From a virus: DNA of 46,256 nt. A program made the position numbers and the translations under genes. The DNA lies in the IMG/VR virus record IMGVR_UViG_3300035670_000370, positions 1 to 46,256 of that record; one strand, 5' to 3'. A model generated the notes under the pieces. That model was not told where the DNA came from, did no database searches, and saw only the letters and a program-made list of their open reading frames with translations. Below are positions 25,194-34,407 of this stretch, piece after piece. Each line of letters opens with the position of its first letter. The first letter of the stretch is position 1.

Positions 25194-28166
25194 ATGGCAA
25201 AAGGAGGCGGCGGTAAAGGCGGTAGCAATAGGCAAGAAGCTCGTCAAGAGGCTAGGCAAGAAGCTCGCCAGCAGGCTAGACAAGAAGCTCGTCAAGAGGC
25301 TAGGCAAGAAGCTCGTCAAGAGGCTAGGCAAGAAGCTCGTCAAGAGGCTAGACAAGAAGCTCGCCAGCAGGCTAAACAAGAAGCTCGTCAAGAGGCTTCC
25401 GGCCGCATGGCTGGAAGTGCTATACAGCAAATCGTAGGAACTGGCAAAATTTCTGGTCAAGATATCCGAGATCTCCGTGATGCAGGGATTAGTAACCAAA
25501 GAATTGGAAACTTAATCGAGAATCGTGGGGCTGGTAATAATGCATCTACCGTAGCCAATCAATTTGGAATAAATATTCCAGGTAGTGGAATGAGCGGTGG
25601 GATGAGTGGTGGAGCAGCAGCAGGCGGTGGAGCAGCAGCAGGCGGCGGATCAGCAGGTGGTAACACTGTCACAAATATCCCAACTCAGAGTCTCGATTTA
25701 CAAACACTTCTTTCTGCTCTTAATAGGCAGCAAAGCCAAGAAGATCTTCTTTTTGCAGCTGGCCTAGATAAACAAAATGCTGAATATTTTACTGGACAAA
25801 GTCTGCGCCAAATTGAAGCGCTTGGGGCAGAAAATCGCTTAACAGAAAGGGTTCAAGGCGAAGAACAGCGTGCTGGGTTTGCCGCACAAGGTGAGCAACA
25901 GCGTCTTGGGATTGCCGCCACTGGTGCAGAGGAACGTCAAACACAGCAAGAACGCTTTGCTGGCGAGGCAGGACTCATCGGCGCACGCGGACTTGAAGAA
26001 CGCCTAGGCATTGAAACGACAGGAGCTCAGCAGCGCCTTACACAAGCTGATTTGTTAGCTGGGCAAAGAGAACAAATTATTGAAACAGGCGCTCAACAGC
26101 GTTTGGGAATTGAAGCTACTGGAGCACAAGAACGTCAGACGCAAACAGAACGCTTTGCAGGTGAAACAGGACTTATCGATGCACGTGGAGTTCAAGAACG
26201 TCTAGGCATTGAGACGACAGGAGCTCAGCAACGACAAACACAAGCTGAGTTATTAGCTGGGCAAAAAGAACAAATTATTGAAACAGGCGCTCAGCAGCGG
26301 GCCACTCAAGCTGAACTCCTTGCCGGGCAAGAACGGCAGATTGATTTAACAGGGGCACAAGAACGTCAAACACAGCAAGAACGCTTTGCTGGTGAGACAG
26401 GACTTATTGGCGCACGCGGGATTCAAGAACGTCTCGGAATCGAAACTACTGGGGCACAGCAACGACGAACACAAGCTGAGTTACTTGCCGGACAAGAACG
26501 GCAGATTGGTTTAACTGGACGAGAGCAACGCCTCGGAATTGAAGCCACTGGAGCACAAGAACGTCTTGGAATTGAAACGACAGGAGCTCAGCAACGACGA
26601 ACACAAGCTGAGTTACTTGCCGGACAAGAACGGCAGATTGGTTTAACTGGAGCACAAGAACGTCAAACCCAGCAAGAACGCTTTGCAGGTGAAACAGGGC
26701 TTATCGGTGCACGTGGAGCACAAGAACGTCTCGGAATCGAAACTACTGGGGCACAGCAACGACGAACACAAGCTGAGTTACTTGCCGGACAAGAACGGCA
26801 GATTGGTTTAACTGGAGCACAAGAACGTCAAACCCAGCAAGAACGCTTTGCAGGTGAAACAGGGCTTATCGGTGCACGTGGAGCACAAGAACGTCTTGGA
26901 ATTGAAACCACTGGTTTACAACAGCGTTTAGGTATTGAGGCTGCTGGTTTACAGGAACGTCAGACGCAAACAGAACGTTTTGCAGGTGAAACAGGACTTA
27001 CTCGTATCCGAGGTGAAGAAGAGCGGCGTGGGATTGCAACTACCGGAGAACAACAACGCCGGACACAAGCCGATTTACTTGCAGGTCAAGAACGGCAGAT
27101 TGGTTTAACCGGCGAACAGCAGCGTCTTGGGATTGCAGCTACAGGCCGTGAAGAAAGAGCTACACAGCAAGAACGTTTTGCAGGTGAAACAGGTTTAACT
27201 CGTGTTCGCGGTGAAGAAGAGCGTTTAGGCATTGCCACTACTGGACGAGAGCAGCGGGCCACTCAAGCTGAACTTCTTGCTGGACAAGAACGGCAAATTG
27301 GTCTAACTGGACGTGAAGAACGTTTAGGTATTGCAGCACGTGGACTTGAAGAGCGTTTAGGTATTGCTACTACAGGCCGAGAGCAGCGGGCCACTCAAGC
27401 TGAACTTCTTGCTGGACAAGAACGGCAAATTGGTCTAACTGGACGAGAGCAGCGGGCCACTCAAGCTGAACTTCTTGCTGGACAAGAACGGCAAATTGGT
27501 CTAACTGGACGAGAGCAACGGGCCACTCAAGCTGAACTTCTTGCTGGACAGGAACGGCAAATTGGTCTAACTGGACGTGAAGAACGTTTAGGTATTGCAG
27601 CACGTGGACTTGAAGAGCGTTTAGGTATTGCTACTACAGGCCGAGAGCAGCGGGCCACTCAAGCTGAACTTCTTGCTGGACAAGAACGGCAAATTGGTCT
27701 AACTGGACGAGAGCAGCGGGCCACTCAAGCTGAACTTCTTGCTGGACAAGAACGGCAAATTGGTCTAACTGGACGAGAGCAACGCCTCGGAATTGCAGCT
27801 ACTGGCGCACAAGAACGTCAGACGCAAACAGAACGTTTTGCTGGTGAAACAGGACTTATTGGTGCACGCGGGATTCAAGAACGTCTCGGAATCGAAACTA
27901 CTGGGGCACAGCAACGACGAACACAAGCTGAGTTACTTGCCGGACAAGAACGTCAAATTGGCTTGACTGGAGAGCAAGAGCGTGCGACACAGCGTGAACG
28001 CTTTGCCGGAGAAACAGGGCTCACTCGCGTCCGTGGCGAAGAAGAGCGTGCTGGAATTCGTGAAACCGGCAGTGAGCAGCGGCAAACCGGCTTGCAGCAA
28101 GAGATGTTCAGGCGCTATAAAGAAGAGCGTGATTATGAGCAGGCTCAGCGCCAGTACCGAGTATGA
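25194..28166 (+). CDS. Giant hendecad-repeat fibrous protein (990 aa)
   Basis: Three parts. Residues 1-70 are a glycine-rich start followed by about thirteen 4-residue RQEA/RQQA units. Residues 70-190 are a small folded part (IVGTGKISGQDIRDLRDAGI) and a Gly/Ala linker. From about residue 190 to the end there are some 70 units of 11 residues, such as LGIETTGAQQR, with longer phrases RTQAELLAGQE-RQIGLTGAQER and QTQQERFAGET-GLIGARGAQER. The 11-residue period predicts a long right-handed coiled coil or continuous helix; one Gly per unit is unusual. DNA is repetitive too: a 66-base unit recurs almost exactly at 27252, 27388, 27454, 27520, 27651 and 27717. Just upstream of the terminase genes. A tail, core or tape-measure-like role is inferred only. 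Confidence 0.85.
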   Translation: MAKGGGGKGGSNRQEARQEARQEARQQARQEARQEARQEARQEARQEARQEARQEARQQAKQEARQEASGRMAGSAIQQIVGTGKISGQDIRDLRDAGISNQRIGNLIENRGAGNNASTVANQFGINIPGSGMSGGMSGGAAAGGGAAAGGGSAGGNTVTNIPTQSLDLQTLLSALNRQQSQEDLLFAAGLDKQNAEYFTGQSLRQIEALGAENRLTERVQGEEQRAGFAAQGEQQRLGIAATGAEERQTQQERFAGEAGLIGARGLEERLGIETTGAQQRLTQADLLAGQREQIIETGAQQRLGIEATGAQERQTQTERFAGETGLIDARGVQERLGIETTGAQQRQTQAELLAGQKEQIIETGAQQRATQAELLAGQERQIDLTGAQERQTQQERFAGETGLIGARGIQERLGIETTGAQQRRTQAELLAGQERQIGLTGREQRLGIEATGAQERLGIETTGAQQRRTQAELLAGQERQIGLTGAQERQTQQERFAGETGLIGARGAQERLGIETTGAQQRRTQAELLAGQERQIGLTGAQERQTQQERFAGETGLIGARGAQERLGIETTGLQQRLGIEAAGLQERQTQTERFAGETGLTRIRGEEERRGIATTGEQQRRTQADLLAGQERQIGLTGEQQRLGIAATGREERATQQERFAGETGLTRVRGEEERLGIATTGREQRATQAELLAGQERQIGLTGREERLGIAARGLEERLGIATTGREQRATQAELLAGQERQIGLTGREQRATQAELLAGQERQIGLTGREQRATQAELLAGQERQIGLTGREERLGIAARGLEERLGIATTGREQRATQAELLAGQERQIGLTGREQRATQAELLAGQERQIGLTGREQRLGIAATGAQERQTQTERFAGETGLIGARGIQERLGIETTGAQQRRTQAELLAGQERQIGLTGEQERATQRERFAGETGLTRVRGEEERAGIRETGSEQRQTGLQQEMFRRYKEERDYEQAQRQYRV

Positions 28167-28648
28167 TCTCGTGGCTTGAAACCCTAACCGATAAAGATCG
28201 GGAAGTTTTTCTTAACTTCTGTAAAAGGACAAACTCACCAGTTCAAATATACCTTTATGCCAGATTCCTTGGCTTTACAGGAGGCATTGTTGAGTGCGAC
28301 GAGTGGGCAAACCGCAAGCATAAAAAACGCGATTTCAGTGCTCTATTAGAGGATGAGATCGATTCTATGCAGCAGGATATTTTAAAATTACGCGATGCCA
28401 TCGACATGGGCATGGTGAAGCAAGATATGGGCACTGCCCGAATTGCTATGCTGCAGAAAGAATTACGTGGAACCATTAAACAACTGAGTGATGAGCGTGT
28501 CCTATTAGATAAACAAGGTTTGATTCTTGCTGGTGCCGATAGGGCTCTGCGTGAAATGTTATCGATTTTCCGTGATGATCCTATTGAAGGCCCGCTCACT
28601 GAAGCCTCTATGGGCGTTTGGACTAAAATCCTACAAGAAGAGTCGTAA
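28163..28648 (+). CDS. Terminase small subunit candidate (161 aa)
   Basis: The ATG overlaps the stop of the repeat protein (ATGA), and the gene ends 41 bases before terL. All helical: SWLETLTDKDREVFLNFCKR, QIYLYARFLGFTGGIVECDE, then a coiled coil DEIDSMQQDILKLRDAIDMG and QLSDERVLLDKQGLILAGAD. The N-terminal part can form an HTH; the long helical hairpin would be the oligomerisation core. A gene of this length and location is most often TerS, which recognises the packaging site. Sequence identity to a named family was not recognised. Confidence 0.55.
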   Translation: MISWLETLTDKDREVFLNFCKRTNSPVQIYLYARFLGFTGGIVECDEWANRKHKKRDFSALLEDEIDSMQQDILKLRDAIDMGMVKQDMGTARIAMLQKELRGTIKQLSDERVLLDKQGLILAGADRALREMLSIFRDDPIEGPLTEASMGVWTKILQEES

Positions 28649-28689
28649 GCTGAGTGCGCTAAGCTACGGCTTAGTGATGTTGAAAGGAC

Positions 28690-31359
28690 GTGGCCGGAAC
28701 AAGTCTTTATTCAGTTTATAGACGTACGGCGCGAGCAGCAGCTCAGAAGCGAGTAGTTAAACAAACTAGTAGCGTCGACATTGAGCGTGCACGTACGGAT
28801 TTTGCTTATTTTTGTGATGTAGTCGGAGACAAGCCACCAGCAGCACATCACCTCGAGTGGCACAAACATCTATGCACTGATGAAGACTCGGTCTGCCTAA
28901 AAGGCATTGCTGGACCAAACATCGATATTCTGGCCCCTAGGGGGCCTTTGGCGGTTTCCATGCCGGTAGCCACGCCGCACGGGTGGCGCCCTATCGGAGA
29001 ACTCGCTTTAGGAGACCTTGTTTTTGCAGAAGACGGTAGCTCGACTGAAATTATAGATATCCACGACTACGCAGAAAGTCCTACTTGGAACGTGATTTTT
29101 TCTGATGGTTCGTCTGTCGCTTGTGATGATCAGCATCTTTGGAAAGTCAGGAGAGTAGGTACAGATGAAAAAGGCACTTGGCGCTTGATGACGTTGAATG
29201 ATATTAGAACACAAAAAACTACAGGACTGGAAGGTAATTGGAGGACTGGAGGAAAAAGAATTACAGAGGCCTGTGAAGAAGGTAGTGCCCCATGGTTGGA
29301 TTCACGCGGGTGTGCGCGTTATCAAATCCCAATTACTGAGCCTGTCCAGTACCCTAAATCTGACTTACTTGCAGATCCATACTTGCTGGGGGTACTTATT
29401 GGGGATGGTGGACTGACAAAGAAATCAAGTGTTCTACTTACGTCAGCTGATAAAGATATTGTTGACCGCTGCGGCAATTCTCTCCCTCCTGACCACGAAC
29501 TAGTTAGTGTTTTTGGTTCTAAATATGGGTACAAGATTGTCAAAACAAGTAGAGAAAAGAATAAGCCAAATAAAGTTTTAGACGCTTTGCGCACCCTCGG
29601 GTTACAAGGTAAAGGATCAATAGAGAAGTTCATTCCAGCAGAGTACAAGTTTGCTTGCGTCGAGGATCGTATTTCCCTTTTACAAGGATTACTAGATACA
29701 GATGGAACCGTAGGATCCAATCGTTCCGGAGGTGGAAAAATTTCATTTTGCAGCGCTTCCTACCAATTAATCCTCGACGTAGTGGAACTAGTCCAATCAT
29801 TAGGCGGAGTTGCAACAATTAATGCACCGCAATACAATCAATACAATTCGCCAACAGGTGAGAAAATACGAACTACAAACCCTTCCTGGAAAGTAGGCAT
29901 TAAACTTCCACCATCGATAAAGCCTTTTTACCTTCAACGGAAAGCTTTGTTGTACAAACCCTGCACAAAATATCTACCTTGTAGGTCTATTGTTGATATC
30001 AAACCTGCGTTACCAGAAAAAGTACGTTGTATAACCGTCGCACATGAGAAGCATACATTCCTGACAAAAGACTATATTGTCAGCAAGAACTCAGCAAAGT
30101 CGAGCGTCCTAGGTTTATTCACAGCCTGGACAATTGGCGTGCACGCGTTGCATAAAATGCCGTTGAAGATTCTTTATATTTCGTACACAATTGACGTTGC
30201 ACGTCCAAAAAGTGCGGCGATCAAAAGAATTATCGAAGAGAGTAAAACTTATAACGAAATTTTTCCGATGGTTAAAATTGCCAAGGGGATTAACTCTAAC
30301 GAGTATTGGAGCATTGATTGGAAATTTGCTGGGATTAAATCAACCGGTGAAGAAGAATTTACTGTTTGTTGCGCGGGTTTGAAAGGAGCTGTGACATCCA
30401 AGCGTTCACACCTCTGTATTATTGACGACATTTGTAAATCTGCTGACGAAATTAAAAATAGAGATATTCGAACAGCAATGGAAGATAACTGGAATTCAGT
30501 TATTGTTCCCACTATGTTTGAAGGTGGTCGCGCTATCTGCCTAGGTACGCGTTTTCGGCATGATGATATGCACGGAACCACCTTTATTCCGGCTAACGAC
30601 TGGGTCCAACTGGTGCAGTCAGCGATTGTCGTTGATCAGGAAGGTGAAGAAATCTCCTATTGGCCCGACATGTGGTCTTTAGAGTATTTGCAAGATCGAC
30701 GACGACAAGCACCAATTGCTTTTAGTTTCCAGTACCAGAACCAAATTGTACAAACTAGTGAGCTGTCACTCTCACCTGACTTAATTGTGAAGGGCACAAT
30801 TGCAACACAATTTGATGCCATGGGGGTTGGTGTCGATCTTTCTGCTGGTGTTCGAGAACAGAATGATTACACTGCGTTCGTGATGGGTGGTCGCGTCAAA
30901 GATAAAATTCACATCATCGACTGTAAACGAATCCGCATTATGGGAAACTTAGAAAAGTTGGAAGCCCTTATGGAGATGATGGAGGAGTGGGGCGTCATCC
31001 ATAAGGATGGCGGGCGATATTTTCCCACTGGAAGCAACATCGACATCTGGTCAGAGGCTGTTGCCTACCAAGCCTCTCTAGAAGCTGATTTTAAACGAAT
31101 CTGTCTTGGTGACCACGGACTTTATAATATGCACTGGCACGCGGTCAAAGGTTTTCGGGGCGATAAGGTTGCACGCTTCCGTGGCATTATGGGCTTGTTC
31201 GAGCAGCGTAAGTTAATTTTCAATAAGTATCGACGGTTCGGGCCGTTAACAGATGAAATCATTAATTTTGGTGTTAGCTCCCATGATGACACAGTCGACG
31301 CATTGGTATGGCTTTGCAACGGTCTGATGACACGTGGCAAATTAGAGCTGGAGTTTTAA
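28690..31359 (+). CDS. terL: Terminase large subunit with intein
   Basis: 889 residues; 507 after removal of the intein (residues 86-467), normal for TerL. Exteins show the ATPase: Walker A region LAPRG | SAKSSVLGLF split by the intein, Walker B LCIIDDICKSADEI, and motif III-like CLGTRFRHDDMHG. The nuclease has acidic residues at GVGVDLSAG and SSHDDTVDALVWL. TerL translocates DNA into the prohead through the portal and cuts it. The start is a GTG with AAAGGA very close to it, so the N-terminus is uncertain by a few residues. The portal gene follows after one small gene. Confidence 0.93.
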   Translation: MAGTSLYSVYRRTARAAAQKRVVKQTSSVDIERARTDFAYFCDVVGDKPPAAHHLEWHKHLCTDEDSVCLKGIAGPNIDILAPRGPLAVSMPVATPHGWRPIGELALGDLVFAEDGSSTEIIDIHDYAESPTWNVIFSDGSSVACDDQHLWKVRRVGTDEKGTWRLMTLNDIRTQKTTGLEGNWRTGGKRITEACEEGSAPWLDSRGCARYQIPITEPVQYPKSDLLADPYLLGVLIGDGGLTKKSSVLLTSADKDIVDRCGNSLPPDHELVSVFGSKYGYKIVKTSREKNKPNKVLDALRTLGLQGKGSIEKFIPAEYKFACVEDRISLLQGLLDTDGTVGSNRSGGGKISFCSASYQLILDVVELVQSLGGVATINAPQYNQYNSPTGEKIRTTNPSWKVGIKLPPSIKPFYLQRKALLYKPCTKYLPCRSIVDIKPALPEKVRCITVAHEKHTFLTKDYIVSKNSAKSSVLGLFTAWTIGVHALHKMPLKILYISYTIDVARPKSAAIKRIIEESKTYNEIFPMVKIAKGINSNEYWSIDWKFAGIKSTGEEEFTVCCAGLKGAVTSKRSHLCIIDDICKSADEIKNRDIRTAMEDNWNSVIVPTMFEGGRAICLGTRFRHDDMHGTTFIPANDWVQLVQSAIVVDQEGEEISYWPDMWSLEYLQDRRRQAPIAFSFQYQNQIVQTSELSLSPDLIVKGTIATQFDAMGVGVDLSAGVREQNDYTAFVMGGRVKDKIHIIDCKRIRIMGNLEKLEALMEMMEEWGVIHKDGGRYFPTGSNIDIWSEAVAYQASLEADFKRICLGDHGLYNMHWHAVKGFRGDKVARFRGIMGLFEQRKLIFNKYRRFGPLTDEIINFGVSSHDDTVDALVWLCNGLMTRGKLELEF
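28945..30090 (+). other. Intein with LAGLIDADG endonuclease inside TerL Walker A
   Basis: 382 residues from PLAVSMPVATPHGW to DYIVSKN, followed by Ser as +1 residue. The Hint splicing blocks are clear (GWRPIGELALGDLVFAEDG; VACDDQHLW; CITVAHEKHTFL). The first residue is Pro, not Cys/Ser, while Trp66 (HLW) and Cys362 (RCITV) sit at the positions of the Trp and Cys of the class 3 'WCT' set; the third position is Ser (IVSKN). The penultimate residue is Lys instead of His. The endonuclease has both LAGLIDADG helices with their Asp residues: LLGVLIGDGG (147-156) and LLQGLLDTDG (245-254), so it looks intact. Confidence 0.9.
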
Positions 31360-31418
31360 CTCTGGATATGAACAGAGATAAAGTATTTTGGATCTAAACT
31401 AAAAAGGTCCTATTCCCA

Positions 31419-31601
31419 ATGTCCACCAGCTATTACACCTTAGAGCTTGAGCAGGATGCCTACGGCTCTGCCGTCATTCCTCTGCCTGACGAACTGTGTC
31501 ACGACATGGCGCTCCAACCTAATGAGCGATTCGAAGTCGAAGTGGAGGATGACACCATCACGCTCAAACGCGTTGCTGCTGGCTACGATATTGAACAATA
31601 A
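31419..31601 (+). CDS. AbrB/MazE-like small protein (60 aa)
   Basis: YYTLELEQDAYGSAVIPLPD, then ELCHDMALQPNERFEVEVED and DTITLKRV. This is the swapped-hairpin AbrB/SpoVT pattern (strand, 'IPLPxEL', 'L.pge.fevev.dd.i.L'). In bacteria such proteins are DNA-binding regulators or antitoxins. Here it stands alone between terL and the portal, with no toxin gene visible. It could regulate late genes or serve a structural role; both are guesses. Confidence 0.7.
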   Translation: MSTSYYTLELEQDAYGSAVIPLPDELCHDMALQPNERFEVEVEDDTITLKRVAAGYDIEQ

Positions 31602-31615
31602 GCTGAATTTCCCAA

Positions 31616-33880
31616 TTGACCATGAGCGATAGTAAAAACGTTCTAGATTCTATGCTCAAGGCGGTCATTTCCCGCGATGGTAGCGATCAAACCGATACTA
31701 TGCTGGTGAATGCCCACCTCTCCCAAATGAAGATGTTTGGGGTGCGTCAGGGTGTTGAGTTCTACCCAGCCCAAGACAACTTGGGCACACAGCGATTTGA
31801 TTTTATTCAGCAGGTCATCAAGTTTAATAAACTGGATGCTCGTCTGGATTCGATCTGGGATCGCTTTCTGGCCTACGGTAAAGGTCTTTTTTATATTCGA
31901 CCGACTAAGAAAACATATCGACTCTACTGGTTCGATAAAGATGCGTATCGAACTTACTACTCCACAGAGGGAGATTTAGAAGAAGTCATCATTATTTATC
32001 CGTACAAAGTAAAGTCTACGAAAGGCTTTCAAGGTGTTGGTTTAAGTACGGATAAACGTTATATGCGTCTTCGTATTACGGCGACTGAAATTGAAGAGTT
32101 CCACAGCGAACAAGAAATTTCTTTCGACATGCCGTCACTGGAAGCTGGCGCCTTCGAAAAGAAGACCGTTGTCAACAGCATGGAATTTATTCCATGTGTG
32201 GAAGTATTTAACAATCCAGATGCTTTTGGCACCGAAGGTAGCGGTGAATTTGATTGGATGGCTAACCAGATCATCGCTCACGATGAAATGGTTAAAAACA
32301 TCCGAGCAAACCTTTCATTTTTCGGCAATCCCACATTACTCTCTTCCAGGCCAAAACAGGATATTGTCGAGAGCAACGACACCGACATAGCACAGCGCCC
32401 CAGTATTTCCAGTCAGTCTGGATTCCAGTCTGAGTTTTTCTTATCCAGCTCAACCTTCAAACAGGATAACGTTACACGGCAGCCTCCTGGGTATATCGGA
32501 AAGCCTGGCTCCGGCATGCGTGTGCCTCGAGTCATCGCGAACCTGGAGCCCACAGATCGTGTCGGTTTTATCACTCCAAACGCAGTTAGCACAGATCAGG
32601 CGCGATATGCAGAACAGCTTCGTAGTGAAATCCGCTTAGCACTTGGTGGTATTGATGATTTAAGCATCACCAACGTAACTGCAACCGAGATCAAATCGGC
32701 TTATGGACGTGTCAGTGCTACAGCCAAGAAGAAGTGCTTGATGCTTTATACGTACGGCATTTGTCGTTGCTTCGAGTTAATGATCTTCCAGGAAGAGCAG
32801 ATCTTCCGCAAATCATTAGCCTACTCACTGGGCATCAAATATCCAGTTCCTCCTGAAGATACGGAAGATGTGGCTGCTGTAACTAAATACGAAAAGCAGT
32901 TGGTGACCTATGAGAAGAAGCTCCAAAAAGCTCTAGATGCTGTCATTGAAAACCGCGAGATTCCCAGTGGTGTTTTAGGACTTGCTCCAGACGGGGATCG
33001 CGCTGTTATGTGGCGTTGGATGGGACCTGTATATGAAGATACGGCACAAGATAAACTTAACCAATCTATCTTTACGAGGAACCTACAGGAATTAGGGGTT
33101 GATAGCATTGAAGCACTGAAGTATTTATTCCCTTCTAAAACGGATGATGAAATCGCGGGGATGCTCTCCGGTTTCCCATTCCGAATGGTAGGGGAAGTAC
33201 AGAGGGCCTACTCAGCATTTATTGATCTAATCAATCAAGAAATGCGAACACCACATCCGCAGCAACCGAATTTACCGATGGCTGCGGATCCGAGATTAGA
33301 TCTCACTCCCTTCCTTTACCGAACACTCGAAAGCCTACAAAAAGAGGTAACTTATGCAGGCCGATACCGCAATGCCGACCCAATCGGCACCCCAAGCATC
33401 CCCGATCCAGCCGAGCAGCTACGGGGCTCCGGTGGCGCAGACGGCGGCACAAGCGCCAACGGTTTCAACGACGTCCCAATGGGTGGCGCCCTACCAGCAA
33501 GCGGTGGCCCCAGCCCCGCAAATGCAGGCCCAGATGGGGGTCAATCCGTACCTGTCAACCCCTACAGCGTCATACCCCCAAGCGTACCAGGCAACTCCAC
33601 AAGCGGAGAACCCTTACAAGGAGGCGTTCAACAAGGTGGTGGGGCTCCTGAGTTCGCCCGTCCAATTCCCGTTCCAGGGTCAACAGTACAGTCAGAACCA
33701 GGCCTACGACCAGGCCAATTACGCTTCCCAACAGGGTCTCCAGTACAACAATTTGGCGACGGAGACCTATACGCCTTCGAACAACAGCAACCAGGCGTAT
33801 TACAACGACTATTCCCAAACTTCTCCGGTAATAACGGAGGAAATGCTGCTGGACAACGGGGTAAGCGAGCAAAGTCTTGA
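31616..33880 (+). CDS. Portal protein with disordered C-terminal tail
   Basis: 754 residues. The first 580 are the portal: N-terminal LVNAHLSQMKMFGVRQGVEF, then KGLFYIRPTKKTYRLYWFDK, IIAHDEMVKNIRANLSFFGN followed by PTLLSSRP, a crown-like helix region (QARYAEQLRSEIRLALGGID, YGRVSATAKKKCLMLYTYGI). A dodecameric ring at one vertex through which DNA passes is expected. From residue 580 on the protein is Gly/Pro/Asn/Gln-rich, and that part (33354-33880) overlaps another gene in a different frame. Length is large for a portal but within what N4-like phages have. Follows AbrB-like gene by 14 bases. Confidence 0.85.
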   Translation: MTMSDSKNVLDSMLKAVISRDGSDQTDTMLVNAHLSQMKMFGVRQGVEFYPAQDNLGTQRFDFIQQVIKFNKLDARLDSIWDRFLAYGKGLFYIRPTKKTYRLYWFDKDAYRTYYSTEGDLEEVIIIYPYKVKSTKGFQGVGLSTDKRYMRLRITATEIEEFHSEQEISFDMPSLEAGAFEKKTVVNSMEFIPCVEVFNNPDAFGTEGSGEFDWMANQIIAHDEMVKNIRANLSFFGNPTLLSSRPKQDIVESNDTDIAQRPSISSQSGFQSEFFLSSSTFKQDNVTRQPPGYIGKPGSGMRVPRVIANLEPTDRVGFITPNAVSTDQARYAEQLRSEIRLALGGIDDLSITNVTATEIKSAYGRVSATAKKKCLMLYTYGICRCFELMIFQEEQIFRKSLAYSLGIKYPVPPEDTEDVAAVTKYEKQLVTYEKKLQKALDAVIENREIPSGVLGLAPDGDRAVMWRWMGPVYEDTAQDKLNQSIFTRNLQELGVDSIEALKYLFPSKTDDEIAGMLSGFPFRMVGEVQRAYSAFIDLINQEMRTPHPQQPNLPMAADPRLDLTPFLYRTLESLQKEVTYAGRYRNADPIGTPSIPDPAEQLRGSGGADGGTSANGFNDVPMGGALPASGGPSPANAGPDGGQSVPVNPYSVIPPSVPGNSTSGEPLQGGVQQGGGAPEFARPIPVPGSTVQSEPGLRPGQLRFPTGSPVQQFGDGDLYAFEQQQPGVLQRLFPNFSGNNGGNAAGQRGKRAKS

Positions 33881-34352
33881 TGTCATCAACCACTTCGGTG
33901 CTGATGCTCCTGCTCTCCTGAACCAGTACGCTTGTTCTGTAGAAGACACGCTGCTCGCTACCAATGCGCAGCTTCAAGAGGCCATCGGTCTGCTTCAGGA
34001 GCTCTCTCATGAGCATCGCGCTTATGAGGCTATCCTGACTGATCCAGATATCCTGGCCGATTACACCTGCGAATTCTTTGGCGAGAATGGTCCTTATCCA
34101 ATTCCCGATTCAGAAATTGGTTACGGTCGTCCCCAGGGTCAGGCGGTTGGTACTCAATATCAGCGTCCGACTGCTCCTGAGCGCCCTGAGATGCCGGTTC
34201 CTCCTCAGCCCCAGATGCAAGGCAATCCCGCCGCCTTCTGGAATAATTTTGGAGCCCTGGCTGAGCGGGATCCCGCCAACGCCTGGCGTTATCTGAACTC
34301 TGCACAACAGAACCCTGAAGTGTTCCGCCAGAAAATGCTGGTGATGGAGTGA
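33354..34352 (+). CDS. Scaffold-like protein, overprinting the portal 3' end (332 aa)
   Basis: ATG at 33354 with ribosome site AGAGG 7 bases before. The first 165 residues are Gln/Pro/Ala/Tyr-rich (PQASPIQPSSYGAPVAQTAA, QQYSQNQAYDQANYASQQGL). After the portal stop comes a helical acidic part (EEMLLDNGVSEQSLDVINHF, QLQEAIGLLQELSHEHRAYE) and a Pro/Gln end (MPVPPQPQMQGNPAAFWNNF). Position (portal - this - capsid), low-complexity N-terminus and helical acidic centre fit a scaffolding protein that fills the prohead. 527 bases are read in two frames. The identity of the product is inferred from gene order. Confidence 0.75.
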   Translation: MQADTAMPTQSAPQASPIQPSSYGAPVAQTAAQAPTVSTTSQWVAPYQQAVAPAPQMQAQMGVNPYLSTPTASYPQAYQATPQAENPYKEAFNKVVGLLSSPVQFPFQGQQYSQNQAYDQANYASQQGLQYNNLATETYTPSNNSNQAYYNDYSQTSPVITEEMLLDNGVSEQSLDVINHFGADAPALLNQYACSVEDTLLATNAQLQEAIGLLQELSHEHRAYEAILTDPDILADYTCEFFGENGPYPIPDSEIGYGRPQGQAVGTQYQRPTAPERPEMPVPPQPQMQGNPAAFWNNFGALAERDPANAWRYLNSAQQNPEVFRQKMLVME

Positions 34353-34364
34353 TACTTGTAGTTC

Positions 34365-34383
34365 TAATAAACGACGTTTATTA
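34365..34383. other. Inverted repeat after the scaffold-like gene
   Basis: Perfect arms TAATAAAC / GTTTATTA with a 3-base centre, 13 bases after the stop. A processing site or weak transcription stop is possible. Confidence 0.5.
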
Positions 34384-34407
34384 GGAAAATAAGTAGCTGT
34401 AAAATAA

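Noticed and set aside
25230-28100. Regularly spaced DNA repeats resembling a CRISPR array or satellite
   Set aside because: The repeats keep one reading frame over the whole 2.9 kb, units are multiples of 33 bases or 12/24 b in the RQEA part, and there are no unique spacers. They are coding repeats.
31419-31601. Toxin-antitoxin system around the AbrB/MazE-like gene
   Set aside because: No toxin-like partner gene lies on either side; neighbours are terL and the portal.
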